The position numbers were made by a program, and so were the translations under genes. From Pseudomonas sp. JAI120 (GTDB lineage Bacteria > Pseudomonadota > Gammaproteobacteria > Pseudomonadales > Pseudomonadaceae), in assembly GCF_014207255.1 (NCBI RefSeq), contig NZ_JACHCZ010000001.1, positions 422,592 through 486,591 on the forward strand: a stretch of DNA of 64,000 nucleotides, written 5' to 3'. Shown here piece by piece: positions 8,398-17,901 of the stretch; positions within the stretch are counted from its first letter, which is position 1, and every line of letters begins with the position of its first letter. Under the pieces are notes generated by a model. That model was not told the origin of the DNA and ran no database searches. It saw only the letters and a list, made by a program, of their open reading frames with translations.

Positions 8398-9255
8398 ATG
8401 ACTGACTACCCACGCCCACCCTTTGCCCCTCAAGCGCAAAACGTGCCCGGTACCCAGCGCAAAATGGACCCGTACCCGGACTGCGGGGAACAGAGTTACA
8501 AGGGCTCCGGCCGGTTGGCCAACAAAATCGCCTTGATCACCGGTGCCGACAGCGGCATCGGCCGCGCGGTGGCCATCGCCTTTGCCCGTGAAGGTGCTGA
8601 CGTCGCCATCGCCTATTTGGACGAACACGAAGACGCCAGGGAAACCGCACGCTGGGTTGAAGAAGCTGGTCGTCAATGCCTTTTGCTGCCCGGCGATATC
8701 GCGCAAAAAGCCACCTGCCAGGCGCTGGTCGACAAAACTGTGGAACAATTCGGGCGCATCGATGTATTGGTGAATAACGCTGCGTTCCAGATGACCCACG
8801 AGACGCTCGAAGAGATCGAGGATGAGGAATGGGTCAAGACCTTCGATATCAACATCACCGCGATGTTTCGCATCTGCAAGGCTGCGCTGCCGCATATGAA
8901 GGCCGGCAGTTCGATCATCAACACCAGCTCGGTCAACTCCGACATGCCCAAGCCGACCCTGCTGGCCTATGCCGCCACCAAGGGCGCAATCGCCAACTTC
9001 ACCGGTGGCTTGGCGCAATTACTCGGCAGCAAGGGCATCCGCGTCAACAGCGTCGCGCCCGGCCCGATCTGGACGCCGTTGATCGTGGCGACCATGACCG
9101 ATGAAGACGTGCAGAACTTCGGCAGCGAAACCCCATTGGGCCGCCCCGGCCAACCGGTGGAAGTGGCGCCGATTTATGTGCTGCTGGCATCGGATGAGGC
9201 CAGCTACATCTCGGGTTCGCGCTATGCGGTCACCGGTGGCAAACCCATTCTCTAA
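8398..9255 (+). CDS. NAD(P)-dependent short-chain dehydrogenase (YghA-like)
   Basis: 285-residue classical SDR with the roughly 40-residue N-terminal extension (QRKMDPYPDCGEQSYKGSG) typical of the YghA / general-stress-protein-39 group. Cofactor loop TGADSGIGRAVA, NNAA motif, and the catalytic serine (NTSSVNSD) and YAATK are all present. ATG 8398 has GGAG 7 nt upstream. An 8-bp inverted repeat (8318-8325 / 8342-8349) lies in the leader. Enzymes of this group reduce various aldehydes and ketones; the physiological substrate cannot be read from sequence. Monocistronic. Confidence 0.85.
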   Translation: MTDYPRPPFAPQAQNVPGTQRKMDPYPDCGEQSYKGSGRLANKIALITGADSGIGRAVAIAFAREGADVAIAYLDEHEDARETARWVEEAGRQCLLLPGDIAQKATCQALVDKTVEQFGRIDVLVNNAAFQMTHETLEEIEDEEWVKTFDINITAMFRICKAALPHMKAGSSIINTSSVNSDMPKPTLLAYAATKGAIANFTGGLAQLLGSKGIRVNSVAPGPIWTPLIVATMTDEDVQNFGSETPLGRPGQPVEVAPIYVLLASDEASYISGSRYAVTGGKPIL

Positions 9256-9313
9256 GCCGGCCCCTCTTATCAATAGTTGTGTGGCGAGCGCTACGTAAAA
9301 CGGCGCTGATCGC

Positions 9314-10228
9314 CTACAAATCGAACCGATCCACCGCCCGCCGCCGCTCGTTGTCGTCACGCACGTCATAGCTGGCGGTGGTCTGGATATTGGTGTGATG
9401 CGCCAGCTTTTGTGCAATCGACAGGTCATGCTCCTCGATCACCCGCGTGATGAACGAGCGGCGGAAATCGTGGGGCATGATCTTCACCCCCACCTGCTCA
9501 CCGCGTTGGCGGGCGATGTAGTAAATCGCGTGCTTGGTGATACGTTCGCGGGTGATATGACTGCCCCGGCGTATGCGGTTGAACAGGAAGCTATCGTCCT
9601 GCTCGCCATCCTTGAGCTGCTCGCGCCTGAAGGCCAACCATGCCTGCAACTTGGCGAAAGCCCAGCCCGGCGCATACTTGACCAGTTCCTTATTGCCCTT
9701 GCCAATCACCCGCAAGCTGCGCTCAGCGAAGTTAATCTGCGCCAGGTCGAGGTTGACCGACTCCGATTTGCGCATTCCCGAGCCATACAGGATGCCGATC
9801 ACCGCTGCATCCCGCAGGCCCTGGGGACGCGGGTCAGCGGCGCAGACTTCCATCATTTCCCGGATCAACGTGCGCCGCAGATTACGGCCCTGGCCCAGGC
9901 GAGTGCCGGGCGTGGCCTTGACCGTGCGCATTTTCAACAGGTGTTCCTGGCTGATCAGGCTCATGCGCCAGGCCTCGTTCATCACCCCGCGCACCGCATT
10001 CACATACAGCGACGAGGTATTCGGCGCGTAGCCGTCTTCGCGCAAAGCAGCGACCAGGGCAATGACGTGTTCGGGTTGCAGCAGATGCCAGTCGATGTCT
10101 TCGAGGTTGATGTCCTCGTAGCCCAGGCGGTCGGCGGCATCCTGCAGCACATAGCGCATGGTCAGTTGGCTGGAGGGGGCCAGGCGAGTGAGGTAGAGGG
10201 TCAGTGGGTTGCGGATAGACTCAGTCAA
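9314..10228 (-). CDS. Tyrosine recombinase / site-specific integrase
   Basis: 304-residue XerC-like recombinase. An N-terminal SAM-like core-binding domain (about 1-100) precedes the catalytic domain. All catalytic positions are visible: Arg in GSGMRKSE, Lys in GKGNKE, HDFRRSF (His and second Arg), the second His in AHHTNIQ, and the nucleophile Tyr in TTASYDVR. Translation appears to start at TTG 10228, with AAGG about 10 nt upstream; the next Met would remove part of the binding domain. It has no excisionase or phage neighbours and is not flanked by a tRNA, so it does not look like the integrase of a visible island. A 40-bp hyphenated palindrome sits 20 bp upstream. Confidence 0.88.
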   Translation of the reverse strand: MTESIRNPLTLYLTRLAPSSQLTMRYVLQDAADRLGYEDINLEDIDWHLLQPEHVIALVAALREDGYAPNTSSLYVNAVRGVMNEAWRMSLISQEHLLKMRTVKATPGTRLGQGRNLRRTLIREMMEVCAADPRPQGLRDAAVIGILYGSGMRKSESVNLDLAQINFAERSLRVIGKGNKELVKYAPGWAFAKLQAWLAFRREQLKDGEQDDSFLFNRIRRGSHITRERITKHAIYYIARQRGEQVGVKIMPHDFRRSFITRVIEEHDLSIAQKLAHHTNIQTTASYDVRDDNERRRAVDRFDL

Positions 10229-10247
10229 GGTAGATCAGCCTTTGGAT

Positions 10248-10287
10248 TAAATACCTCAAACAAGCCATTGTTTAATCGAGGTATTTA
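10248..10287. repeat. 40-bp hyphenated palindrome upstream of the recombinase
   Basis: Outer arms TAAATACCTC (10248-10257) and GAGGTATTTA (10278-10287) are perfect inverted copies. Nested inside are AAACAA (10258-10263) and TTGTTT (10268-10273) around a 4-bp centre GCCA; a 4-bp AATC interrupts the right side only. It is AT-rich against the background and begins 20 bp upstream of the TTG start of the tyrosine recombinase. It may be an autoregulatory operator or a recombination core site; neither is proven. Confidence 0.6.
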
Positions 10288-10337
10288 GTGAATTGGCGAA
10301 GACCGAGTCTAACCCAGGAGGGGGTCCTGGCACAAAA

Positions 10338-11150
10338 TCACGGGGCCGTGTCGTCATCCTCCGTCCGTGCCTGCGACTGGGTCTGGGTCTGGTTCCATTC
10401 GGTGTCCTGCTTCTGCATCAGCGCGAACCAGTGCTGGCGCATAAAGGTCAGGTAAGCCTCCGGCGCCTTGGCGAAGTCCTTCTCGTTGTCATAGCAGCCC
10501 GGCAATGGCAACTCGGTGCCCTGCTCCTTGTATTGGCTGACCAGCGCCTGCTGCCCGGCCACACTGCAATCCTTGGGCAGCGGCATGCCACGCAGCGCAC
10601 CGGCCTCTTCATCCCACCAGGCCGCGCCCACCCGGTCGACACCGCGCAGGCGATATTTCTGCGACTTGCCGACATGCATGATCAGCTTGAATTCATTGGG
10701 GCTGACATCGCTGGTGCAGGTGCGCGAATAACCCACGGTGGCCTGGGTGATACCATCACCGCTGAGGTCGGTGACCTTGGTCGCCGCCATGTCGAAGTGC
10801 AGCGCCGCATCGAATTCGCAATGCTGTACGTCGTCGTAGAGCATCCACATGCGCTTGGGGCGGTCGCCGTCGATCAGGTATTGCGCCGCGTAGACAAATG
10901 CCGATTGGGTACCATCGTCCTCACGCTCACTGACTTGCTCAGCGAGCACCAGCAGGTTCTTGCCCTGGTGGTCATCCCAGGTATAGGCGGCGACCTGCCT
11001 GCCGCGTACTTCAACGCCCTCAGGCACTTGAGCGAGGGTGGTGAGTGCCACGCCGTCATCTGCCCGTCCGGTGGGGACGCACGCTACCGTCATCAACAAT
11101 CCCATCAAGACGGGCCGCCATTGGCCGCCTACACGCTGCACGCTATTCAT
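10338..11150 (-). CDS. Exported protein of unknown function
   Basis: 270-residue protein with an N-terminal signal peptide (charged start, hydrophobic PVLMGLLMTVACV, likely cleavage near GRADD). The mature part holds three cysteines in a fairly conserved-looking core (YDDVQHCEFD, YSRTCTSD, PKDCSV) and ends in a low-complexity Gln/Thr/Asp tail. It recalls a family labelled M949_RS01915 surface-polysaccharide-biosynthesis protein, from memory and with low certainty. It faces away from the arn operon across 435 bp. Periplasmic location is inferred; no function can be assigned. Confidence 0.7.
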   Translation of the reverse strand: MNSVQRVGGQWRPVLMGLLMTVACVPTGRADDGVALTTLAQVPEGVEVRGRQVAAYTWDDHQGKNLLVLAEQVSEREDDGTQSAFVYAAQYLIDGDRPKRMWMLYDDVQHCEFDAALHFDMAATKVTDLSGDGITQATVGYSRTCTSDVSPNEFKLIMHVGKSQKYRLRGVDRVGAAWWDEEAGALRGMPLPKDCSVAGQQALVSQYKEQGTELPLPGCYDNEKDFAKAPEAYLTFMRQHWFALMQKQDTEWNQTQTQSQARTEDDDTAP

Positions 11151-11585
11151 CCGAGTACCCTGGCAAGAGATGGCTTACTTTACCGGCACTTGAGGCGCAT
11201 TGCAGAGAAGATTCTTCAATATAAATGCACAGCAGGCAGTCGCACGGGGCGATACGGCGGCCGGTATTCGGCAAGTCCGGCCCACGACATACAAACCGTT
11301 CGTGTTTCGCCCAATTTATAACGCCTTTATCGCCTTAATTAAGTAGCTGAACACTAGCTGTCTACCTGTCAAATAAACGAGTTTTTCATCTGCCTTTCAT
11401 ATCTGTTGCACATTTTTGCGCTTAATCTTGAACGTGAACCTTCAGAGCGAGTCACACAACACCCGCTAACCTGTTGATTACGCTTCATCTTTAGCGCCGT
11501 TTTTTTACCAGCGGGCCAGGTGTTCGCCCAATGATTACTACCGCTTTCACGCTCCAAGTTGCTCTAACCCCGAGGTCATGAATCT
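11151..11585. other. 435-bp gene-free region upstream of the arn operon
   Basis: No convincing coding frame on either strand; in particular no trace of arnB. It is more AT-rich than its surroundings and should hold the arn promoter and that of the divergent exported protein. CTTAATTAAG (11334-11343) and CTTAAT (11421-11426) resemble halves of PmrA-type boxes, but the repeat spacing does not fit well. ATG AAT CTT TGA at 11578-11589 is a three-codon frame whose stop overlaps the arnC TTG. Confidence 0.5.
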
Positions 11586-12623
11586 TTGAAACCCTACCCT
11601 ATTCATTGCGTGTCGATCGTTATCCCGGTCTACAACGAACAAGAAAGCCTGCCTGAACTGCTGCGCCGCACCACCGCCGCCTGCAAGCAACTGGCCTACG
11701 AATACGAAATCATCCTGGTGGATGACGGTAGCCGCGACAACTCCGCCCAATTGCTCGAAGACGCCGCCGCTGAAGACGGCAGCAACGTGGTGGCGGTGAT
11801 CCTCAATCGCAACTACGGGCAGCATGCGGCGATCATGGCCGGTTTCGAGCAGTGCCGGGGCGAAGTGGTGATTACCCTCGATGCCGACCTGCAGAACCCG
11901 CCCGAAGAAATCCCGCGCCTGGTGGAGCAAGCGGCCCTGGGCTACGACGTGGTCGCCACCGTGCGTAACAATCGCCAGGACTCGGCCTTTCGCCGCTGGC
12001 CTTCGCGCCTGATCAACCTCGCCGTGCAACGCTCCACTGGCGTGGCCATGACCGACTACGGCTGCATGCTGCGCGCTTACCGCCGCACGATCGTCGACGC
12101 CATGCTCGCCTGCCGTGAGCGCAGCACCTTTATCCCGATCCTGGCCAACGGCTTTGCCCGCCACACCACCGAGATCCTTGTGCACCACGCCGAGCGTGAA
12201 CACGGCGAGTCCAAATACAGCGCCATGCGCCTGATCAGCCTGATGTTCGACCTGCTGACCTGCATGACCACCACCCCGCTGCGCCTGCTGTCCATCGTCG
12301 GCTTCAGCCTGGCGGCCTTGGGCATGCTGTTCGCCTTTGCACTGATCATCCTGCGCCTGGCCTTCGGTGCTGAATGGGCCGGCGACGGCATGTTCGTGCT
12401 GTTCGCGGTGCTGTTCGTGTTCACCGGCGGCCAGTTCATCGGCATGGGCCTGCTGGGTGAATACCTGGGCCGCATGTACAGCGATGTCCGCGCCCGCCCA
12501 CGTTTCTTTATTGAAAAAGTGCTGCGCAACCAACCGGCAGCACCGGCACCCGTGGTCGTCGTTGACGGCCTGGTGTCCTCCCATTCCACCGCTACTTCTC
12601 CTTCCGATCAGGTTTCGTCATGA
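11586..12623 (+). CDS. arnC: Undecaprenyl-phosphate Ara4FN transferase
   Basis: 345-residue GT2 enzyme that moves 4-deoxy-4-formamido-L-arabinose from UDP to undecaprenyl phosphate on the cytoplasmic face of the inner membrane. An N-terminal GT-A domain shows [26 protein letters not shown], and the metal-binding [11 protein letters not shown]. Two C-terminal helices (about 238-262 and 270-300) anchor it, followed by a 35-residue Ala/Pro/Ser-rich tail. Start is TTG 11586 with CGAGG about 10 nt upstream. Its stop overlaps the arnA start (ATGA). First gene of the operon here; arnB, normally ahead of it, is absent. Confidence 0.94.
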   Translation: MKPYPIHCVSIVIPVYNEQESLPELLRRTTAACKQLAYEYEIILVDDGSRDNSAQLLEDAAAEDGSNVVAVILNRNYGQHAAIMAGFEQCRGEVVITLDADLQNPPEEIPRLVEQAALGYDVVATVRNNRQDSAFRRWPSRLINLAVQRSTGVAMTDYGCMLRAYRRTIVDAMLACRERSTFIPILANGFARHTTEILVHHAEREHGESKYSAMRLISLMFDLLTCMTTTPLRLLSIVGFSLAALGMLFAFALIILRLAFGAEWAGDGMFVLFAVLFVFTGGQFIGMGLLGEYLGRMYSDVRARPRFFIEKVLRNQPAAPAPVVVVDGLVSSHSTATSPSDQVSS

Positions 12624-14611
12624 ATTCAAAAGCCGTTGTCTTCGCTTACCACGATATTGGCTGTGCGGGCATTGAAGCCCTGCTGACTGCCGGCTACGAC
12701 ATTGCCGCCGTGTTCACCCATGCCGATGACCCCAAGGAAAACAATTTCTACGGTTCCGTCGCCCAGCTGTGCGCGCGCAACGGCATCCCGGTACATGCGC
12801 CGGAAGATGCCAACCACCCGCTGTGGATCGAACGCATTGCCAAGCTGAACCCGGAATACATCTTCTCTTTCTACTACCGCAACCTGTTGAGCGAGCCGCT
12901 GTTGGCCACCGCCAGCAAAGGCGCGTTCAACCTGCACGGCTCGCTGCTGCCTAAATACCGTGGCCGCGCACCGGCCAACTGGGTGCTGGTCAACGGCGAA
13001 ACCGAAACCGGCGTGACCCTGCACCGCATGGTCAAGCGTGCCGATGCCGGCGCGATCCTGGTCCAGCAAAAAGTCGTGATCGAGCGCACCGACACCGGCC
13101 TGACCCTGCATGCCAAGCTGCGTGATGCGGCGACCAGCCTGTTGCGCGATGCCCTGCCGCAACTGGCTGCGGGCAAGCTGCCCGAGACTGCCCAGGACGA
13201 AAGCCAGGCCACCTACTTTGGTCGCCGCACGGCAGCCGACGGCAAGCTGGAGTGGAAAAAACCGGCTGAAGAACTGTTCAACCTCGTGCGTGCGGTGACT
13301 CAACCGTACCCGGGCGCCTTCTGCTCTGTCGGTGAGCACCAGCTCATCGTCTGGCAAGCCGAAGTGGTCAAGGGCAACGAAGGCCTGGCGCCGGGCCGCG
13401 TGATCAGCGTCAACCCGCTGCGCATCGCCTGCGGTGAAGACTCCCTGGTGGTCAAGTTCGGCCAGCGCAACGACAACGGCCTGTACCTGGCGGGTCCGTC
13501 CCTGGCCAACGAACTGGGCCTGGTCGACGGCTCCGTGCTGCGCGGTGCCGAGTCCGGCCGCAAGCCGCGCCGTACCCGCGTGCTGATCCTCGGTGTGAAC
13601 GGTTTCATCGGTAACCACCTGTCCGAGCGCCTGCTGCGTGACGACCGTTATGAAGTCTACGGCCTGGACATCGGCTCCGACGCCATCGAGCGCCTGCGCA
13701 GCCACCCAAACTTCCATTACGTCGAAGGCGACATCAGCATCCACACCGAGTGGATCGAGTACCACATCAAGAAATGCGACGTGGTCCTGCCGCTCGTGGC
13801 CATCGCCACACCCATCGAGTACACCCGTAACCCGCTGCGCGTGTTCGAGCTGGATTTCGAAGAAAACCTCAAGCTGGTGCGCTACTGCGTCAAGTACAAC
13901 AAGCGCGTGATCTTCCCGTCGACCTCCGAAGTCTATGGCATGTGCCAGGACCCGTACTTCGACGAAGACACCTCCAACCTGGTGGTCGGCCCGGTCAACA
14001 AGCAGCGCTGGATCTACTCGGTCTCCAAGCAACTGCTGGACCGCGTGATCTGGGCCTACGGCGCCAAGGGCCTGAACTTCACCCTGTTCCGTCCGTTCAA
14101 CTGGATGGGCCCACGCCTGGACCGCCTGGATTCGGCGCGTATCGGCAGCTCCCGTGCGATCACCCAGTTGATCCTCAACCTGGTGGAAGGTACGCCGATC
14201 CGCCTGTTCGACGGTGGCGAGCAGAAGCGCTGCTTCACCGACATCGCCGACGGTATCGAAGCCCTGGCGCGCATCATCGACAACGACAACGATGCCTGCA
14301 ACGGCCAGATCATCAACATCGGTAACCCGGAAAACGAAGCCAGCATCCGTCAGTTGGGCGAAGAGCTGCTGCGTCAGTTCGAAGCGCACCCGCTGCGCAG
14401 CAACTTCCCGCCGTTCGCCGGTTTCCGCGATGTAGAAAGCAAGGCGTTCTACGGCACCGGTTACCAGGACGTGGCCCACCGCAAGCCAAGCATCGAAAAT
14501 GCCAAGCGCCTGCTGAACTGGGAGCCGACCGTTGAGATGAGCGAAACCATCGGCAACACGCTGGACTTCTTCCTGCGTGAAGCCATGCTCGAAATCGCGG
14601 ACAAGCGCTGA
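12620..14611 (+). CDS. arnA: Bifunctional UDP-Ara4N formyltransferase / UDP-glucuronate decarboxylase
   Basis: 663-residue fusion enzyme. Residues 1-300 are the 10-formyl-THF-dependent formyltransferase, with N104 and H106 in [14 protein letters not shown] and an Asp about 35 residues later (KRADAGAI). Residues about 315-660 are an extended SDR that oxidises and decarboxylates UDP-glucuronate to the 4-keto-pentose, with the NAD loop [11 protein letters not shown] and YSVSK holding the catalytic Tyr/Lys. Length matches the E. coli enzyme (660 aa). Ugd downstream supplies UDP-glucuronate. Its stop overlaps the arnD start by one base (TGATG). The product of the decarboxylase needs ArnB, which is not encoded in this window. 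Confidence 0.97.
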   Translation: MNSKAVVFAYHDIGCAGIEALLTAGYDIAAVFTHADDPKENNFYGSVAQLCARNGIPVHAPEDANHPLWIERIAKLNPEYIFSFYYRNLLSEPLLATASKGAFNLHGSLLPKYRGRAPANWVLVNGETETGVTLHRMVKRADAGAILVQQKVVIERTDTGLTLHAKLRDAATSLLRDALPQLAAGKLPETAQDESQATYFGRRTAADGKLEWKKPAEELFNLVRAVTQPYPGAFCSVGEHQLIVWQAEVVKGNEGLAPGRVISVNPLRIACGEDSLVVKFGQRNDNGLYLAGPSLANELGLVDGSVLRGAESGRKPRRTRVLILGVNGFIGNHLSERLLRDDRYEVYGLDIGSDAIERLRSHPNFHYVEGDISIHTEWIEYHIKKCDVVLPLVAIATPIEYTRNPLRVFELDFEENLKLVRYCVKYNKRVIFPSTSEVYGMCQDPYFDEDTSNLVVGPVNKQRWIYSVSKQLLDRVIWAYGAKGLNFTLFRPFNWMGPRLDRLDSARIGSSRAITQLILNLVEGTPIRLFDGGEQKRCFTDIADGIEALARIIDNDNDACNGQIINIGNPENEASIRQLGEELLRQFEAHPLRSNFPPFAGFRDVESKAFYGTGYQDVAHRKPSIENAKRLLNWEPTVEMSETIGNTLDFFLREAMLEIADKR

Positions 14612-15495
14612 TGCAGGCAGGTCTTCGCATCGACGTCGACACCTACCGCGGCACCCGTGAAGGTGTGCCGCGGTTGCTCGAATCCCTGGATGAGGCCGGG
14701 GTAAAAGCGACGTTCTTCTTCAGTGTCGGGCCGGACAATATGGGGCGCCACTTGTGGCGCCTGATCCGCCCGCAGTTCCTGTGGAAAATGCTGCGTTCCA
14801 ATGCTGCCGGCCTGTACGGCTGGGACATCCTGCTGGCCGGCACCGCCTGGCCAGGCAAGCCCATCGGCCGTGACCTGGGGCACTTGATGCGCCAGGCCAA
14901 GGCAGCGGGGCATGAAGTCGGCCTGCACGCCTGGGATCACCACGGCTGGCAGGCCAACACCGGGCGTTGGAGCGATGCACAGCTGGTGGAGCAGATTCGA
15001 CGCGGCGTGGAGACCTTGAGCGACATCCTCGGCGAACGCATCGACTGTTCCGCGGCCGCCGGGTGGCGTGCCGATGAGCGTGTGGTGCAAGCCAAGCAAA
15101 GGTTCAACTTTCGCTACAACAGCGATTGCCGGGGTACCAGCCTGTTTCGGCCGACATTGGCCGATGGCAGCGCGGGTACGCCACAAATTCCGGTGGACCT
15201 GCCGACCTTCGACGAAGTCGTCGGGCCGGTGGTGGCCGCCAAAGACTTCAACGGTTTCATTCTTGACCGGTTTGCCGAGTCGAAGCTCAACGTCTACACG
15301 ATCCACGCAGAAGTAGAAGGGATTCTGATGGCCAATGATTTTCGCCAGTTGCTCGCCCAGGCAGGGCAGCGCGGCATCGATTTCAAACCCCTGGGCGACT
15401 TGTTGCCTGCGGACCTGACCACCCTGCCCCGGCAACACCTGGTGCGCGGCGCATTGAGCGGCCGTGAGGGTTGGCTCGGAGTGCAGCAGGCATGA
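14611..15495 (+). CDS. arnD: Undecaprenyl-phosphate Ara4FN deformylase
   Basis: 294-residue NodB-type polysaccharide deacetylase that removes the formyl group from lipid-linked Ara4FN, making the transfer pathway irreversible. Family motifs are visible: [18 protein letters not shown] (metal and base Asp), the [14 protein letters not shown] metal-binding histidines, and a late Arg/Asp segment. Acts at the cytoplasmic face of the membrane. Starts at ATG 14611 sharing one base with the arnA stop, and its own stop overlaps the arnT start. Confidence 0.94.
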   Translation: MQAGLRIDVDTYRGTREGVPRLLESLDEAGVKATFFFSVGPDNMGRHLWRLIRPQFLWKMLRSNAAGLYGWDILLAGTAWPGKPIGRDLGHLMRQAKAAGHEVGLHAWDHHGWQANTGRWSDAQLVEQIRRGVETLSDILGERIDCSAAAGWRADERVVQAKQRFNFRYNSDCRGTSLFRPTLADGSAGTPQIPVDLPTFDEVVGPVVAAKDFNGFILDRFAESKLNVYTIHAEVEGILMANDFRQLLAQAGQRGIDFKPLGDLLPADLTTLPRQHLVRGALSGREGWLGVQQA

Positions 15496-17147
15496 TCCGG
15501 CGCTGGGCGTTGCCCCTGCTCCTGTTGGCATTCGGCGCGTTCTATTTGCTGCCGCTGGCCACCCACGGCCTGTGGATTCCGGATGAAACCCGCTACGCGC
15601 AGATCAGCCAGGAAATGCTGCTGACCGGCAAGTGGGCGTCGCCGCACTTCATGGGGATTCGCTACTTCGAAAAACCCGCTGCAGGGTACTGGATGATCGC
15701 GCTGGGCCAGGCGATCTTCGGGCAGAACCTGTTTGGTGTACGCTTCGCCTCGGCGTTGAGCACCGGCTTGAGCATCCTGCTGGTGTACCTGGTGTCCCGC
15801 CGGCTGTGGAATGACCCGCAAAAGAGCCTGGTCAGCACCGTGCTGTACATGAGTTTTGTCAGCGTGGCGGCACTGGGCGGCTATGCCAACCTCGATCCAC
15901 AGTTCACGTTCTGGGTCAACCTGACCGGCGTTGCCCTGTGGTTCTGCTTCGACAGCACCACCCGCAACGGCCGCCTGGGAGCCTGGGCGCTGCTCGGTTT
16001 GGCCTGTGGCATGGGATTTATGACCAAGGGCTTCCTGGCGTGGCTGTTGCCGGTGCTGATTGCCCTGCCCTACGCGATCTGGCAGAAGCGCTTTCGCGAA
16101 CTGCTCGGTTACGGCCTGGTCGCCGTGGTCGTCGCCATTGTCGTAAGCCTGCCCTGGGCCCTGACCGTGCACCTGCAAGAGCCGGACTACTGGAACTTCT
16201 TCTTCTGGCACGAGCACATCCAGCGTTTTGCCGGCGAGGATGCACAGCACGCCGAGCCGTTCTGGTATTACCTGCCGCTGCTGGTCGCGTTTTCGTTGCC
16301 ATGGGTCGCCCTGCTGCCGTCCACCTTCAAGCAGGCGTGGCAGCAAAAGCGCTTGCCTGCCACCGCGTTTCTGCTGCTGTGGTTGTTGATGCCCCTGGCC
16401 TTCTTCAGTCTGGCCAAAGGCAAGTTGCCCTCCTACATCATGCCGTGCCTGCTGCCGCTGGCGTTGCTGATGGGGTCTGCGTTGTCCGCCAAATTGGCCG
16501 AGGGCCGTGACCGTGCGTTGCGGGTCAACGGCGGGCTGAACCTGATCATCGGTGTCGTGGCATTGCTCGCACTGACCTGGTTCCAACTGAAAAAACCGGT
16601 GTATGAGCACGGCAGTGAAACCCTCAGCCTGGTACTGGTGTTTGCCTTCCTGTTTGGCTGGATCCTCGTCAACCTGCTGCAGGCCGCACGGCCTTTGAAA
16701 CTGTGGGCCGCGCCGGTGATCGGCAGTTGGTTGATGGTGGCGTTGGTCCCGGCCGCATTGCCCCATTCGGTGGTTTATAACAAGAACCCGGACCAGTTCA
16801 TCATCGATCACCTCCAGGAACTGAGCCAGACCACCGCGTTGCTGAGCAACGACCTGGGCGCGGCCTCCGCCCTGGCGTGGCGCGTCAAGCGCCCGGACGT
16901 GACCCTCTATAACACCATCGGCGAAGTGAAATATGGCTTGGCCTTCGACGATGCGGCCCATCACAAGGTCGACACCACGCAGGTCCAGCAATGGATGAGC
17001 GACGCGCGCAAACACGGCGCGGTCGGTGTGGTGATGCGCGTCAAGGGTGACGACGAAATCGCCGAAGTGGCGTTGCTGCCCAAAGACGGCAAGCGCTACG
17101 AGCAAGGCAATATCGTGATCCTGGTGTTCCCGCAGGTTGCGCCATGA
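15492..17147 (+). CDS. arnT: Lipid A 4-amino-4-deoxy-L-arabinose transferase
   Basis: 551-residue inner-membrane GT83 glycosyltransferase that adds Ara4N from undecaprenyl phosphate to lipid A phosphates on the periplasmic side, lowering affinity for polymyxin and cationic peptides. The N-terminus has the first membrane helix and the periplasmic catalytic loop with [22 protein letters not shown] is the second conserved loop. About 12-13 helices are followed by a soluble C-terminal domain. Length equals E. coli ArnT (550). Start chosen at ATG 15492, overlapping the arnD stop. Confidence 0.95.
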   Translation: MIRRWALPLLLLAFGAFYLLPLATHGLWIPDETRYAQISQEMLLTGKWASPHFMGIRYFEKPAAGYWMIALGQAIFGQNLFGVRFASALSTGLSILLVYLVSRRLWNDPQKSLVSTVLYMSFVSVAALGGYANLDPQFTFWVNLTGVALWFCFDSTTRNGRLGAWALLGLACGMGFMTKGFLAWLLPVLIALPYAIWQKRFRELLGYGLVAVVVAIVVSLPWALTVHLQEPDYWNFFFWHEHIQRFAGEDAQHAEPFWYYLPLLVAFSLPWVALLPSTFKQAWQQKRLPATAFLLLWLLMPLAFFSLAKGKLPSYIMPCLLPLALLMGSALSAKLAEGRDRALRVNGGLNLIIGVVALLALTWFQLKKPVYEHGSETLSLVLVFAFLFGWILVNLLQAARPLKLWAAPVIGSWLMVALVPAALPHSVVYNKNPDQFIIDHLQELSQTTALLSNDLGAASALAWRVKRPDVTLYNTIGEVKYGLAFDDAAHHKVDTTQVQQWMSDARKHGAVGVVMRVKGDDEIAEVALLPKDGKRYEQGNIVILVFPQVAP

Positions 17148-17491
17148 TCACACTGCTCCTGTTCTTGGCGGCCTGCCTGCTGACATGCATGGGCCAGGTC
17201 TCGCAGAAATTCGCCGTGGAAGGCTGGCGCGACCAGCCCGACGATTGGACGCTGAAACTGCGCTCGCCGTGGTTGTGGTCTGCCCTGCTGTGCCTGGGTT
17301 TTGGTTTGCTGGTGTGGTTGCTGGTGTTGCAGCGTCTGGAAGTCGGCATCGCCTACCCGATGCTCAGCCTCAATTTTGTTCTGGTCACGCTGGTGGCGCG
17401 CTTCGTGTTCAAGGAAACCATCGACACACGGCATTGGCTGGGCGTGGCGCTGGTGATTGCCGGTGTGGTGCTGTTGGGGCGCCAGGTATGA
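17144..17491 (+). CDS. arnE: Ara4N-phosphoundecaprenol flippase subunit ArnE
   Basis: 115-residue EmrE-like (SMR/DMT superfamily) membrane protein with four helices and the typical C-terminal [15 protein letters not shown] stretch. Works with ArnF as a heterodimer to move undecaprenyl-phosphate-Ara4N across the inner membrane. Both ends overlap neighbours by ATGA (arnT before, arnF after). Confidence 0.92.
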   Translation: MITLLLFLAACLLTCMGQVSQKFAVEGWRDQPDDWTLKLRSPWLWSALLCLGFGLLVWLLVLQRLEVGIAYPMLSLNFVLVTLVARFVFKETIDTRHWLGVALVIAGVVLLGRQV

Positions 17492-17901
17492 GCCGCATTC
17501 GTGGTTTCGCCCTGGCCCTGGGCAGCGTTGGCCTGGTCAGCGCCGCCCAATTGGGCATGCGCTGGAGCATGACGCGCCTGCCCTTGCCCGCCGAATGGCT
17601 GACGGCATTCAACAGCAACGCCATCGACTTCGGGGCGTTGGGGGTGGTGAGCCTGGCGATCCTGGCCTACGCGCTGTCGATGCTCTGCTGGCTCGGCGCC
17701 CTCAAACACCTGCCCCTGGGCCGCGCCTATTCGCTGCTGAGCATCAGCTACGCGCTGGTGTACCTGCTGGCCGCCAGCCTGCCGGTGTTCAACGAACATT
17801 TTTCCCTCTCGAAAACCCTGGGGGTGGCCTTGGTCATCCTCGGTGTGCTGGTCATTAACTCTCGCCGTGCTAGCGCTGCAAGCGCCAGGAATGCCCCATG
17901 A
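17488..17901 (+). CDS. arnF: Ara4N-phosphoundecaprenol flippase subunit ArnF
   Basis: 137-residue four-helix SMR-like membrane protein, second half of the ArnEF flippase. Helix 1 is [21 protein letters not shown] and the last helix is [16 protein letters not shown]. Start is ATG 17488 overlapping the arnE stop; an apparent longer in-frame extension upstream lies inside arnE in another frame and is not real. Its stop overlaps the ugd start. Confidence 0.92.
   Translation: MSRIRGFALALGSVGLVSAAQLGMRWSMTRLPLPAEWLTAFNSNAIDFGALGVVSLAILAYALSMLCWLGALKHLPLGRAYSLLSISYALVYLLAASLPVFNEHFSLSKTLGVALVILGVLVINSRRASAASARNAP

Noticed and set aside
9314..10287. Recombinase gene as evidence of a prophage or genomic island
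   Set aside because: No phage, conjugation, tRNA or direct-repeat boundary is visible around it, and neighbouring genes look like ordinary chromosomal genes.
11334..11426. PmrA-type boxes upstream of arnC (CTTAATTAAG, CTTAAT)
   Set aside because: The half-sites are present but not as a direct repeat with the expected 5-bp spacing, so regulation by PmrA cannot be claimed from sequence.
12626..14479. A 617-codon open frame opposite arnA
   Set aside because: Antisense artefact of codon-position GC bias; arnA is beyond doubt.
15294..17105. A 603-codon open frame opposite arnT
   Set aside because: Gln/His-rich antisense frame with no motifs; arnT is clear on the other strand.
17137..17487. In-frame upstream extension of arnF
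   Set aside because: It would overlap arnE completely in another frame; the ATG at 17488 overlapping the arnE stop fits the coupling used throughout the operon.
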